A model generated the notes under the pieces. It saw nothing but the letters and a program-made list of their open reading frames with translations, did not search any database and was not told where the DNA came from. Below are positions 1 through 10,910 of a stretch of 64,000 nucleotides of DNA, piece after piece. The DNA lies in contig CP154956.1 of the NCBI GenBank assembly GCA_039621445.1, forward strand, positions 93,438,406-93,502,405. Reading direction: 5' to 3'. The DNA comes from Euglena gracilis. Its lineage: Eukaryota; Euglenida; Euglenophyceae; Euglenales. The translations under genes were made by a program, and so were the position numbers. Each line of letters starts with the position of its first letter. Within the stretch, counting starts at the first letter, position 1.

Positions 1-483
1 ACCTGCCCATCCAATAACCTGGCGTGGTCCTTGCTCCTGGCAGCGGCCAAATAACTTGGAGGTGGAGGAGGGGCAAAAAGATGGTTCCAGTAACTTGGCA
101 CCCCCTCTTTAAGGCAAAATTCCTTTACAACACTGCCGAAAGGCCGCAATAAGCTGGCAGGGGGGGCGAGAAGGGCCAAGAGTTGGTTCCAATCAAGCAC
201 CAGCTGTGCCCTTGGGCCCAGCATCGCCCAGCATCGTCTTTGAAACCCTCGGTGGTGTACCTCCTGTACCTGCATCCACTCAGATACAGACTCAGACATC
301 AGAGCATGAGCATCCGTTGATCTGCGTCCACTTCATCCGCTTTTGTCCACTTTTGGTCATTTACCCACTTGTACAACTTCTGGCTACTCTTGGCCGCTTT
401 TGGCCACCTTTGGTCACTTTGCCCAATTTCACCCACCTTTGGCCGCACCTTTTGGCTTGCGGCTTCTACATATGGTTTTGATT

Positions 484-1008
484 GTCCAGTATGTGCATCC
501 ATTGCATCTTGTCTTGTCTAGTATCGGCATCTTGTCCAGTGTCTACATCCATCGCGTCTTGTCCAGTATCTGCAGACATTGCATCTTGTCCAGTGCTTGC
601 ATCCATTGCATCTTGTCCAACATCTGCATCCATTGCACGTTGTCCGGTGTCAACATCTTGCCTTGTATCTGCATCTTGTCCAATATCTGCATCCATTGTA
701 TCTTGTCCAGTATCTGCATCCATTGCATCTTGCCCAGTACCTGCATCCATTGCGTCTTGTCCAGTATCTGCATCTTGTCCAGTATCTGCATCCAATGCAT
801 CTCGTCCAGTATTTGCATCTTGTCCAGTATCCTCCTCTTGTCCAACATCTGCACCTTGTCGTGTGTCTGCATCTTGTCCAGTGTTTACATCTTGTCCAAT
901 ATCTGCATCCGCTGCATCTTGTCCAGCATCCGCAACCACTACATCTTGTCAATCAATGCACCTTGTCCAATATCTGCATCTTGCCTAATGTCTGCATCCA
1001 TTGGCTCC
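484..1008. repeat. Degenerate 12-30 bp minisatellite (GCATCTTGTCCAGTATCT family)
   Basis: Tandem, imperfect units of GCATCTTGTCCAGTATCT alternate with CATCCATTGC. Because the unit has few stop triplets, several frames on both strands stay open, giving apparent proteins rich in CPVSAS (plus) or DADTGQD (minus). I treat these as by-products. An inverted relative lies at about 31925-32090. Confidence 0.85.
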
Positions 1009-1354
1009 CAACCAAAATGACACAAAAGCCCAAACAATGACCACAAAAAGCCCCAAAAAAGCAACCAAAATGACCTAGCATAGCTTGAAATAACCTAAAA
1101 TAGCCCAAAAATACCAACATATCCACAAAAGATTGTGAAAAATGACCCAATATAAACAAAATTGCAAAAAAAAAATGGCCGAAAATGCCATACATATTTT
1201 CATATTGACCCAATTTAGCCCAATATTTGCCCAATCAATGCAAAAAGCCCCAAAACAGCAAAAAATAACCCAAAGTGGCCGAGACGGGTGAAATACTGCA
1301 GATTTGTGGGAAAATTATCCTAAAAAGGATGTGATTCTTCAAAATGTACAAAAA

Positions 1355-1478
1355 TGCCAGCATCGCCAGCATCGCCCAGCATCGGGGCCCGACCTCTGGT
1401 CTCCAAAAATCCAACATCGCCCAGCATCGCCCACCATCACTCAGCATCACCCAGCATGGCCCAGCATCAGCAGAGGTG
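1355..1478. repeat. GCCCAGCATC decamer minisatellite
   Basis: About ten imperfect direct copies of GCCCAGCATC are present. Two more copies at 217-236 lie near the other end of the same region. Confidence 0.7.
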
Positions 1479-1526
1479 CTTGTTTCCAATAACCTGGCAC
1501 CCGCCAGGTTATTTGGGGGGGGGGTA

Positions 1527-1740
1527 CTAGATATATGTACTAGATATGTGTTATATATGCTACATAGATATATAGATATAGATATATAAATCTAAATATA
1601 TAACAGATATAGAAATTTCCACTAATGTATATATAGATATATATGAAGAAACACTGTGCTATACACTGGTACATATGGTACATATATATATAGTATGTAC
1701 ATATATATATATATATATATACTCTACTATGTATACTACT
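1527..1740. repeat. AT-rich TATA microsatellite
   Basis: Interrupted TA and TATG runs. No gene is seen between 1527 and about 1950, which also contains a short CAG run at 1894-1906. Confidence 0.75.
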
Positions 1741-1951
1741 TTTTGTACTATACATACACCACCACCACATATGCAACGTGCTATATACTGGCATACCAAC
1801 ACATCATGTGATATGAATATACTTCATAGATATACGCTTTCTGGATGTTTGTTTCATTGTTAAATGTTAAAATTATTAAGTTCGAAACAACAACAGCAGC
1901 AGCAGCAATGGCAAACAACGTCACAATCACAAATCACAATAACACTAGATA

Positions 1952-2330
1952 GGGCGTTCCAAGGGCTTCATTTTTGCTCTCCATATATTTCCTTTGATTT
2001 TGCTTCATTTTCGAGATATTTTGGGGAAAGCGATTTTTTTGAGCACAAAACAGCCTGAAAAAAACATTCCAAAATGGCCGTTTTGGGCCGCAAAAGCACA
2101 CCAGAACACAGGCCAGGCGTGTCGTGTCGGCAAACGGCGAACGGGGGTGATAGAGGGCCTCCAGAAGTACATTTCGTCACACCGAAATTTCCGGCAATAA
2201 TGTAGGTTTTCTCGAGATATTTTCGAAAAATCGATTTTCTGACCGAATTTTGGACCCCGGTGAAATTGCAGAGTCGGAAAGGGGGGGGGGGCGGGCCAAT
2301 CCTACCCAGTTTGGACCCCTTGGCGCGTGA
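1952..2330 (+). repeat. Dispersed repeat, forward copy
   Basis: The start (GGGCGTTCCAAGGGCTTC, then a CCTTTGATTTTGCTTCATTT block and a GAGATATTTT block) and the end (GCAGAGTC, a G tract, then GCGGGCC and CCTACCCAGTTTGGACCCCT) match the reverse complement of 33340-33500. The middle of this copy is longer. The family has no recognisable coding capacity. Confidence 0.6.
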
Positions 2331-2668
2331 ATAACTTGGGCCTGGCGGGGAGTTGGGGGTCTTTGATTCGGAAACAGGAAATCCAGTCGCTCGCGACTGA
2401 AAAAAAATATTCTGCAAACAGAGCCGGGGTCATGGTGATAATCCGCAGTTTTCACGGTGCACCAAGGGGCAGGGGGGGGTCAAACCCCCCCTTTTCCCCG
2501 GTGGTAAACTTCGCTCTTACCCATAAAGGGATAAGAGCTCAGCGACCCCCTGAACAATAATCTCACGATGACTCCCAAAACCCGACTGGGAAGAGTCACC
2601 CAAAATAACTTTCCTCTAAAAAAGGAGATTATAAAATACCAACCCCCCAGAGACCTAAAACCACATGT

Positions 2669-2838
2669 TTCATAACAAAAAAAAAAAAAAAAAAAAAAAA
2701 CCAGCCCCCGCTCCCCCCCCCCCACACCCCCTCACCCCCACCCCCCCCCCCCCCCCCCCCCCCCCAAAAGGGAGGCACCCAACTCCCCCGCCCTCTCCCC
2801 CCCCCCCCCCCCCCCCCCCCCACCACCCCCCCCCACCA
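2669..2838. repeat. Poly-A then poly-C tract
   Basis: About 22 A are followed by C-rich homopolymers broken by single bases. The proline- and glycine-rich ORFs read through it are artefacts. The surroundings from 2331 to 3305 show no supported gene. Confidence 0.85.
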
Positions 2839-3313
2839 CGCCTAAAAAAAAACAACAAAAATGACCCCAACCATTATAATCCCCAACCTATACCTATACC
2901 TAACCTCCCCCGACTGGTTGTGGACTTCGGCCAACCAGATGAGATTCCTGGGGTCGCATCACTTTGGGGGTTATGCCCGTAACCTCCTCCCGGAAACTTT
3001 CCTCTGACAGTCTTCCCGGCGTGACAGATTCTGGGGGGGGGGGGCAGTGATGCAACAGATGCATGGACTCACCAAATTATTCAACACTTATTTGAATAAT
3101 AATAGGTGAACATTAACCTAAAGATTTTTAGATCAAATAAGAAGGTGGGAAAATGATAATGGCGAAATGACACCTGTCTGCTCCGTTGACAGTCATGTGG
3201 AAGCATGACCAGGTGAGGTGCACTGGATGAGGGGCAGAAGCCAGGCCTCACCGCCGGCACTGGTGAGCCAACACAACTCTGTCCCAGACAGAGGCGCAAG
3301 GGTGTGTTCACAT

Positions 3314-3752
3314 CAGGCATTTGCTTAAGGACCCGGGGGGGGGGGGTACTGGCTAGTCAATCGGCTAGACACTGGAAAAAATGGACTAGCTAGACCCCCC
3401 CCCCCCCCCGGGGGGGGGCGGGGGTCCGGGGGTCCCCAGGACTGGAAAAAAATTTTTCCCCCGGCGCTGCGCGCCGGAGGAAAAATGAGGATTTTAATAG
3501 GTTTTTGGCTGATTTTGTTCCAAAAATTCCCAAAAATGGCCAAAAACGGGCATTTTTGGCCATTTTTGGGGGTCCCAAAAAACATTTTCGGCGCTTCGCG
3601 CCGGTCACTGGGAAAAATTTTTCCACTAGCTAGCCCTGCTAGCAGACCCCCCCCCGGGGGGGTCTGCTAGAATTCCCACTAGCCAAATTTGGACTAGCTG
3701 CAGTCCAGCCCCCCCCCGGGGGGGGTACTGCAATCCCTTAAGCAAATGCCTG
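3314..3752. mobile_element. hAT-like MITE with perfect 8-bp target duplication
   Basis: The ends are perfect 17-bp inverted repeats, CAGGCATTTGCTTAAGG at 3314-3330 and its complement at 3736-3752. The element is flanked exactly by GTTCACAT at 3306-3313 and 3753-3760. An 8-bp duplication with CAG-type ends is diagnostic of the hAT superfamily. The 439-bp element has no transposase ORF, so it must be non-autonomous. Its interior is unusual: CTAG-rich palindromes, opposed poly-C and poly-G tracts, and GGCGCTTCGCGCC-type hairpins. Confidence 0.9.
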
Positions 3753-4279
3753 GTTCACATCTGGAGATTGAATTAGCACAGGAACCGCAGGAGTCTCATG
3801 AATGCCGTGCGCACGTCACAACTGGACTTCTTTTTGAGGCCCCCGGGGATCTTGTTTAGACCCCAAGGGGATCCTCCCCCATCCACCCGGCCTGGTGCGG
3901 TACACCCCTCTAGCAGGCGGTCTCGGGACGTTTCCCCAAAAAAATACGGCGCTTCGAAAACTCCACACACACAGGCTTTCCGGCAGGGACGGGGGAAATT
4001 ACAAGCTGCTCTGCAAAAAAACTCCAAAGAAATTGCAAAAAAAAATGCCTGCACTCCAATAAAAACTCACAGGCTGGAAACAAAAAAAGGGGAAGAATGT
4101 GGAATAATGGAATACTGGAGAAGCATTTGTAGAAATTTCGGATCTCATCCACGTCTTTTGTTGTCTCCCAAAATGTCATGGCCAATTTAAAAGATCACAC
4201 GTCATACTTGAGAGAAAGGAGGGGAGAGGGAAGAATTTCATGCACCATCCACTGATCTGCAAAACAAAAACCACCGCTT

Positions 4280-4516
4280 TTGTTTGAAAAATGGAACTTT
4301 GCCATGTCACATCAAACAGATTTTGACAGAATAAAAAAAATGGGGGGGAAAAACAACAATGCTGAACAGACTTCAATAAACCAGAAGCCTTTATGGTTCT
4401 GTCAGAATACACCAGAAAACTGTTCAGAAAGAGAAACCAAAATATTTGTTGACCTGACATTCACAAATGACGAGATTTGGTTGCACCTTTTGTTTGTTTC
4501 TAATTGGTTCAAATAA
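4280..4516 (+). CDS. Exon-like ORF, unknown
   Basis: A 78-codon open stretch has a mixed, protein-like composition (for example KIFVDLTFTNDEIWLHLL). A second open stretch in another frame runs from 4553 to about 4800. I recognise no domain and no clear splice sites. The area is AT-rich and could be non-coding. Confidence 0.2.
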   Translation: MFEKWNFAMSHQTDFDRIKKMGGKNNNAEQTSINQKPLWFCQNTPENCSERETKIFVDLTFTNDEIWLHLLFVSNWFK

Positions 4517-4939
4517 AATGCACTAAAATAGTTCATCAATGAACATGCTAAAATGGTGAGAATATCCAAAAGCAACATAAATATTGTGACCACAATCCCC
4601 CCAAGTCAAACTTGGCTTATAAAAAACTTTCTTCCAATAATCGGCGAGGCAGGGTGGAAAGAACCAGTCACCCTCCGTGAGTGGCCTGTAAAAAACTGCA
4701 GACATTGCAGATATGCAAATATTTCTTCGGGAATTCAAGTGCAGAAAATTGCAAAAAAAAACTGCAAAAATCCCAAAATGAAAAACTGCAAAAAAAACCA
4801 GAAATTGCACTGTCCAATTCCCCCCCCATGCCTCCGGCCTGGGACCCCCCCCCCACGGGTCCAGCCACGCCGGACCCCTGGTACTTCCAAGTTAAAAAGA
4901 AGCCTGGTCACAACGAAGTGAAAATTAAGGTCGGTCCCG

Positions 4940-5194
4940 CTACACAGTGATGCCGTGGCCCGGAAGCCAGAGCTCAAGGCGGTCCTTCAGCCAGTCCCAG
5001 GGCAATGCAGGACAGAACCCCTGCTTCAACTCAGGCCTCAACCAGGGCAAGCTGGCGTGTTGGCTGTTGGTCAGGGGGCAGGTATCCCTCTGCCAGTCTC
5101 CAACTGTCATTTGTAGATATTTTTGTAGATTCCCCATGCTGGCATGTTCCCACCCGTATATGTTTCTTACGGCTCCTTTGACATTTTTTTTCAC
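4940..5194 (-). CDS. Exon-like ORF, possible terminal exon
   Basis: The minus strand reads as a plausible C terminus (LPWDWLKDRLELWLPGHG) ending at TAG at 4940. It is more GC-rich than its neighbours. With the minus-strand blocks at 7572-7795 and 8391-8490 it could belong to one intron-containing gene. No family is recognised. Confidence 0.25.
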   Translation of the reverse strand: MKKNVKGAVRNIYGWEHASMGNLQKYLQMTVGDWQRDTCPLTNSQHASLPWLRPELKQGFCPALPWDWLKDRLELWLPGHGITV

Positions 5195-5196
5195 AT

Positions 5197-5866
5197 TTGG
5201 CTAGCGTTTTTTTGGCGCTTTGCCAACGGCGAAACGGCTTTTTCGCCGTTTTGCCGAAAAGCAATTTTAAAACAAATCGGCTTCTGATGGGTGGGAACGC
5301 AAGTGGGAAATATGATGCCTCTCAGAGCAAAAACGCATTTTGGGTGTATGCCAACACGCTGGACCTGATACTCCCAGGGAGAGTGCCCACTTTCCCCCTT
5401 TTCCTGAAATCACAAAACAGAATCCCACTTGAGCTGTTGGAAGTTCAATTTCCAGAACTTGTTTTCCAAATTTCCACAATTCCAGTCAAGTGGAAAACAC
5501 AACGGAATTCCCTTCTTCCCCTTCTCTGTTTGGCCCAACCTGACCCTCTGAAGAATTTTTCTCGGTTCAAAAATGCACTACGAAGAATGTTTTCCCCGCA
5601 GAAATGTCTTTTTGTGTGGTGATCCACAATCAGACGAGCACACTTTGGGTGAGGAAGTTATGGACCCGGATGTTTTCTTTGTCTTTTGGATGATTCGTCG
5701 TGGTATGGGGAATGTGAGCCCAAATATGCCCACCTGGGCCGGACATGAACCCCCCCCAAAGTTGACCCCCAGGGATCCAAAGCAAAGATCCAAAAAATTA
5801 CACCCCCTGAGATTAAGGCCACCCCTTGACGGCGTGAAGCCTGGAGACGGTGGAAAATTTCCCTGA
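5197..5866 (+). pseudogene. Exon-like plus-strand ORFs with a frame change
   Basis: An open frame (5197-5622) includes the protein-like PVKWKTQRNSLLPLLCLAQP. A second frame from 5573 continues plausibly (DPDVFFVFWMIRRGMGNV) to 5866. The shift near 5575 suggests either two exons or a decayed gene. No domain is identified. Confidence 0.22.
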
Positions 5867-6289
5867 AAGGAGTGAAAGCCCCACAAAAAGTCAGGATGAA
5901 AAAAGATGAAATTTCAAAAAGAACTGGGATTGTGGAGGAAAACCCAAGCAACTATGAGCAATGAAACCACCCAAATTTACCAAAAAACTTACTGCATCTT
6001 TAGGCAAAAATTGTTCTCAAAAATGTTCCACCTCCTTCGTTCATTGGAAAAAGAGACTTTTTCATTGACCATTTGGCAAACGTTAAGCAATTCTTCGTCT
6101 TATCGGACCAAATTTCAGCAACCCCCAAGATTAAGCGACCCCTCACCTCCCCTCCCTCGTGTTATTGACCCTGGTCAGGTTGGGCCCAACAGAGGAGGGT
6201 GTTAGGAGGGTGGGGTTCCTTATTTTCAGGGGGTCCTATTTCAGGGGTGCATATAACGCTGTTCTCCATGTGACATGCCTTGCATTTAA

Positions 6290-6376
6290 CCCCCCACTTA
6301 TAAACCCCCCGGAGTTTATAGGATCCGGTTTGGTTGGTCGGCCGAAGGGGGGGGTTTATAGGTGGGGGGGGGGGTT
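6290..6376. repeat. Small palindromic element (copy 1)
   Basis: CCCCCACTTATAAACCCCCC faces GGGTTTATAGGTGGGGG, and between them lies CCGGTTTGGTTGGTCGGCC. The reverse complement of this arrangement recurs at 25624-25699. It looks like a short non-autonomous inverted-repeat element. Confidence 0.5.
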
Positions 6377-6721
6377 ATAGGTCCCGGAATTGTTGGTGAA
6401 AATCCGACCCCCCAAAACGACCCCGAAACCGCCCGAAATCGGCAAATTTTGGCAAATTTGGTCAAAAATGGCATTTTCGGTGATGGTCGGTCGCAAAAAA
6501 AAAAACGGCCAAAAAATCAGTTTTAGGGTGGTTTGCGGCCGAAAAAATCGCACAAAAACGCCCCCCCCCCCACAGGGCGAGGATTGGCCAAACGACAGGG
6601 GGAGGGTGCGGAAATCAATCCACAACCTGTATTGTAGGTTTCAAGGTACCCGGGGACAGAAAAACTCTGTTTTCACTCCATGTATGGCACAAAACTGGGT
6701 GAGGGTCGGGGGGGTTATTTT

Positions 6722-6790
6722 GGGTATAAGGTCAGGGTTAGGATTGGGGTTTGGGTTTGGGATAGGGATCGGGTTAGGGTTGGTAGGGAA
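6722..6790. repeat. Degenerate TTAGGG-like G-rich stretch
   Basis: Irregular units such as CAGGGTTAGGATTGGGG, TTTGGG and GGGTTAGGGTTGG. These are interstitial and imperfect, not a telomere end. Confidence 0.5.
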
Positions 6791-6959
6791 GGGTGTAGGG
6801 GTCCCAGGTTCGTGGGCATTTTCCAGCCCAAAAATGCCACTTTGCAGCCATTTTTGACCCTTTTCAAAAACTTTCGGTGCTCTTCCTTTCCTTTTGCGCC
6901 AAAATTTTCTTTCGGTCCAGAATTTATATCCGAGCCGCACTTATGGCCAGTTTTCCCCC

Positions 6960-7126
6960 CAGGACCCTGTCCTGGGGGGGTCCTGGGGGGGTCCTGGGGG
7001 GGGTCCTGGGGGGGTTCTGGGGGGGTCCTGGGGGGTCCTGGGGGGTCCTGGGGGGGTCCTGGGGGGGTCCTGGGGGGGGCCTGGGGGGGGGGGTGGGGTC
7101 CTGGGGGGGTCCTGGGGGGGGGGAAA
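6960..7126. repeat. GGGGGGTCCT decamer minisatellite
   Basis: About sixteen copies of roughly 10 bp (TCCTGGGGGG) lie in direct orientation. Each unit contributes a G-run, so the plus strand has strong G-quadruplex potential. The Gly- and Pro-rich ORFs here are by-products. Confidence 0.85.
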
Positions 7127-7159
7127 CTGGCCATGACTCCCGAGCCGCCCGAACTTTAT

Positions 7160-7262
7160 TTCAGCGGACCCCTGGGGGGGAGGGCGGGTCCACAGCCCGG
7201 CTGGGAGCTGCTGGCTGGGGAAAACGATGCTTGCTGGCTGGACCCCTCCTGCAGGGGGTAGG
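7160..7262. repeat. GCTGGCTGG / GGACCCC module
   Basis: The motif GCTGCTGGCTGG followed by GGACCCC is shared with the MITE at 22848-23329 (both ends) and with 27180-27235. This is probably a relic of the same element family. Confidence 0.4.
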
Positions 7263-7571
7263 GTCCCACCTGGGATCAGTCTCGCAAAAAGTTCACCCTG
7301 ATGGCCAAACCCCAAATTGAACCTTTTTTCATCACCGCCAATCATCTTGCCATAATTAAAGTGCTTTCTCTTCCACACGGGAGCCCAGCTCATGCTTAGG
7401 GCCAACCTTCCTTTTGGGGTGTGGGTCGCGGGGGTGGGGTCATGTGGGGAATGTGGTGCTTTTGACAGGTCACATGAGACCAGCATGATGCCATATCAAA
7501 CGACACACAAAGCCTATTTTAAGATCCTTTTCTTCTGAAAAGATCCAAAAGATCCAGTGAGAAACTCATTC

Positions 7572-7795
7572 CTAATTCTTTTGAAAGGTTTGTTTCCAAC
7601 TGTATCCCTCTGGCAGGAGCGCAAAAGAACAGGTCGAATGGCTGGAGAGGTACTGCTCCAGCAGCCCCCGCGCTTCCTCAGCGGAGGGAGCCGCCACCAG
7701 GTGTTCAAATGTCCGGCTCCAATCCCGGGCTGCCGCCCGACGACAGTGGGCAGCAGCGAGCCTTTGCTGCTGCTCCGAAGCATTGACTGTGGCGC
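7572..7795 (-). CDS. Exon-like block, helical protein segment
   Basis: The minus strand encodes an Ala/Gln/Arg-rich, probably helical segment (EQQQRLAAAHCRRAAARDW, then APSAEEARGLLEQYL). The block is GC-rich against AT-rich flanks, and a CACAG acceptor-like site lies just after the CA repeat. The next upstream block would be 8391-8490, with the microsatellite in the intervening intron. Family unknown. Confidence 0.35.
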
Positions 7796-7800
7796 GCGCG

Positions 7801-8389
<589 letters not shown>

Positions 8390-8390
8390 C

Positions 8391-8490
8391 TCCTCCGGCA
8401 GCAATCCACCTTTTTTTCTCGGTGGGCTGCTGTCTGCCAACACGCCTGGACGCGGTGGAGGAGCCACTTCTGCCTCTCATACACCTTGAG
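8391..8490 (-). CDS. Exon-like block
   Basis: The minus strand reads VYERQKWLLHRVQACWQTA and continues in a basic helical pattern until the CA repeat. CTCAAG immediately upstream could be an acceptor. It is proposed as the exon before 7572-7795 only because strand, composition and style agree. Confidence 0.3.
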
Positions 8491-8549
8491 ATGCAGGAGG
8501 CTAAAGTGTTGGCAACCCCCCCCCCTGAAAATGTTTTCTGTGGTCGTAC

Positions 8550-9031
8550 TTGTTTTCTCTGTGGGAAGTCGGCCCGCGAACGAGCCCGCGGGTAACTCCT
8601 ACTCACACACCAGTACGACCTGTACGACTTTGTGCCGCTGGCACAGCACTTAACGATGTATCTACACCCACCACGAATTCTAAACACATGTATTTTCCTC
8701 CATGTTCCCTTGCAACCCCAACGTTGGAGCATCTGACGCTCTTCTCTCCTTTTTGGCAGCTTCCCACAACCTTGCAAATGAGCACCGACCAGCGCAGCTT
8801 GCCTGCGGCCGCCGAGATTTCAGCCACCCGGGTTCGTCTTTCGCATCCCCTCAACTCGCTTCCCCTCCCCGAGAAACAAAAATGTGGGTGATTCCGAATT
8901 CTCTGAGCTGTCTTCAAGGCTGCACCCTCCGGGCCCCCAAGGGAAGAAATGCTATGATTCCGGATTTTGCTGCTTCCCTAAATGCTTGTTCTTGGGAATT
9001 TATATTTGTCCGTAAATGGCCGAACCAATGA
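8550..9031 (+). other. No confident gene; weak ORFs
   Basis: Open frames of about 110 codons exist on both strands (for example plus 8702-9031). None has a recognisable motif. This may be the 5' end of the block of plus-strand coding-like DNA that leads to the LINE. Confidence 0.2.
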
Positions 9032-9116
9032 TTCCGCAACCAATTTCTGCTGTTTTTTTCCCCTTTTTTCCCGAACGTGGGTGTGTTGTCATCCTTGTTG
9101 TCCCTTCTTTTCCTTC

Positions 9117-9438
9117 ACCCTTGAGGGACCCGCTCCCTGTCATTCGCCTTGAGGATGTCGGCTCTGCGCTTCACGCCACTGTGGTCAAGGGCGCCGTTGA
9201 GTTCGATGGTGTCCCCGTAAGCGCTGAGCTGCTGGGATCCTTCGGTCTCTGGTTCTCCGTAATCACCGGCCGCCTCCCGTCCCTGGACGTGGCGCTGCTG
9301 CGCCGGAGCCACCCCTCCTCCAGCTGGCTGCCCTGGCGAGAGGTCCTGCCGGCAATCTTGGACTCTGTGCGGGACCTGGACCGCAATGGAGTCCTTCTAG
9401 CTGCCGCAGAGTACAGGGGTTGCTTTAAATCTGTCTGA
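9117..9438 (+). CDS. Coding-like block 1 upstream of the LINE
   Basis: A GC-rich open block of about 105 codons with convincing composition (VVKGAVEFDGVPVSAELLG, then SLDVALLRRSHPSSSWLPW) follows a pyrimidine-rich stretch ending in AG near 9120. It is the first of several such blocks on the plus strand, separated by T-rich spacers. They could be exons of a host gene or remains of an ORF1-like protein of the LINE at 12480-18440. No domain is recognised. Confidence 0.35.
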
Positions 9439-9619
9439 TTTCATAATGATGCCATGTGTTCTCTTTTTGTAAAAAAGAATAATCAAGAAGGTCGACAGGG
9501 TTTTTTGCTGTTATATATGCACTCTGCACAACATCATTTTACCTTATTTTATGCTCTCCCGCTTCACATTTGTATTGGACTCCCTCTTTGTTTGCAATTT
9601 TGGTGCGATCGCCATTTGG

Positions 9620-9850
9620 TCTCCCCCTGGCCCAGTCCGTATTGACCCATCCCTGTTGACAATTGCCTCCCTCGTTCCCCGCCGGGAGGTCGCCGAGTCC
9701 CTGAAGCGCAAGCTGGACGGGAACCTCTGCCACCTCTTTGACATCCTCTCCCTCTCTGGCAGCCCGCTCACAGCAGCGAAGGGCAAACATGCCCTGGCCA
9801 CGCTGATGGTGCTGGCCGCCGCCTATCGGTGGCTTGCTCAGAAGCAACAA
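9620..9850 (+). CDS. Coding-like block 2
   Basis: Open block with text such as RREVAESLKRKLDGNLCHLF, starting after CCCCCTGGCCCAG, which resembles an acceptor. It is helical and GC-rich, and flanked by T-rich DNA. Function unknown. Confidence 0.35.
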
Positions 9851-10059
9851 CTAAATATGGCTTGGGGTCAGGGATGCAAACACACACCTCTCCTATGTAG
9901 GACTTTTTCTTTTTGAGGTAACACTCAAAAGAAAAATTTTCTAGCCTGTCTGCAGCATGAGATTTCGCCCATTCTTTGCTTTCCACTGCTTCTCTTCATT
10001 TCTCGCATCTGGGTTATCTATCGTCCCATCCCTGGCTCTCTTCATTAGGGATCCCAAAG

Positions 10060-10180
10060 GCGTCTATATGCACCCCTGCAGTCAATCCGGCTTTCTCGGA
10101 CCTGTGGGTCCCAGAAGGCCTCTCCACACCTCCCCAGGTCCTGGGCAACACTTTCAGGAATTGGTCCAGTCCCGTTCTTT
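10060..10180 (+). CDS. Coding-like block 3
   Basis: Short open block (NPAFSDLWVPEGLSTPPQVLG) about 20 bp downstream of TCTCTTCATTAG. No family is recognised. Confidence 0.25.
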
Positions 10181-10461
10181 CTCCTCCCCCCTCTTTCTCT
10201 TATCTCATTGTTGTTTCAAGTAATTCATTTTGCACGTTTGTTGCTCTGTCTTCTCGCGAAGAACTTTTGCAGAATTGCCTCATTCTGATTTAGCTGTCTT
10301 TTTCCGGGGGGGGTCACTCCCGGGAGGTCATCACTATTTTAGTTTTACTCCCAAATCTTGTTTCTCAACCTCCCATGGCTCCGTCGGCATTTATTCTCCC
10401 ACTTCCCTTCAGTCCTGGGTAGCTGGTTTTGTACACCTGTCTTTGCCTGCTTCTGGCACCC

Positions 10462-10910
10462 AAAATGTGTGAGGGCGTGGCCATTCACCTCCCTCGCTGC
10501 CTGATCAGCATCCCGGACCCCGGCGCTCCACCGCCACCATCCTCTTTGGCGATCTCCGTCGACGATGAGAGTGAGGACGAGTCCCTGCTTCCCCGTCCTG
10601 CCGGGCGTGTAGCTGTGCCCCCACCCCCCTGTCCGGTGGCGGCCCCGGTAACAATCCAACTGATCAACATTCTTGACCTCCTTCGCTCCCTTCCCAACGA
10701 CAATGATTAGATCCATGCTTCTGATGCTAGAGGAGTGGCAACTCTTCTACGCAAAGCCTCCACCACTGCCCCCATATCACAGATTAACCACCTCCTCGCA
10801 GCCCTCGGGAGCTGCCTGCCCTCTGGGGAGGAACCATGGGCGCTGCGGTTACAGTCGGCCATGGGGTTTGGCTCCACTTACTATGCAGTCTTTATCTTAC
10901 CTCTACCATT
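10462..10910 (+). pseudogene. Coding-like block 4 with in-frame TAG
   Basis: One frame reads a proline-rich then acidic segment (AISVDDESEDESLLPRPAGR) to a TAG at 10708-10710. It continues in the same frame with equally protein-like text (ATLLRKASTTAPISQINHLL) to about 10890. This is either a nonsense mutation or a true stop followed by another exon. The final 70 bp (from about 10838) recur at 11926-11976. Confidence 0.35.

Larger units (their letters stand above)
11..1517. repeat. Region bracketed by AATAACCTGGC motifs
   Basis: CCAATAACCTGGC lies at 11-23 and its near reverse complement at 1504-1517. A second forward copy at 1488 forms an immediate hairpin with the latter, and looser relatives are at about 47, 88 and 2331. 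The motif could be the terminal repeat of an unrecognised element, but no target duplication can be checked because the left end is at the window edge. The interior holds the minisatellites listed separately and low-complexity A-rich DNA (1021-1350). I see no gene here. Confidence 0.3.

Noticed and set aside
484-1008. Repeat protein gene (DADTGQD or CPVSAS)
   Set aside because: Open in several frames on both strands, so openness follows from unit composition and not from coding constraint.
5220-5260. Rho-independent terminator (AACGGCGAAA hairpin with T run)
   Set aside because: The DNA is eukaryotic and similar hairpins occur inside MITEs; no transcription unit ends here.
6941-7486. Pro/Gly-rich ORFs over the GGGGGGTCCT minisatellite
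   Set aside because: Produced by the decamer repeat; no conserved start or domain.
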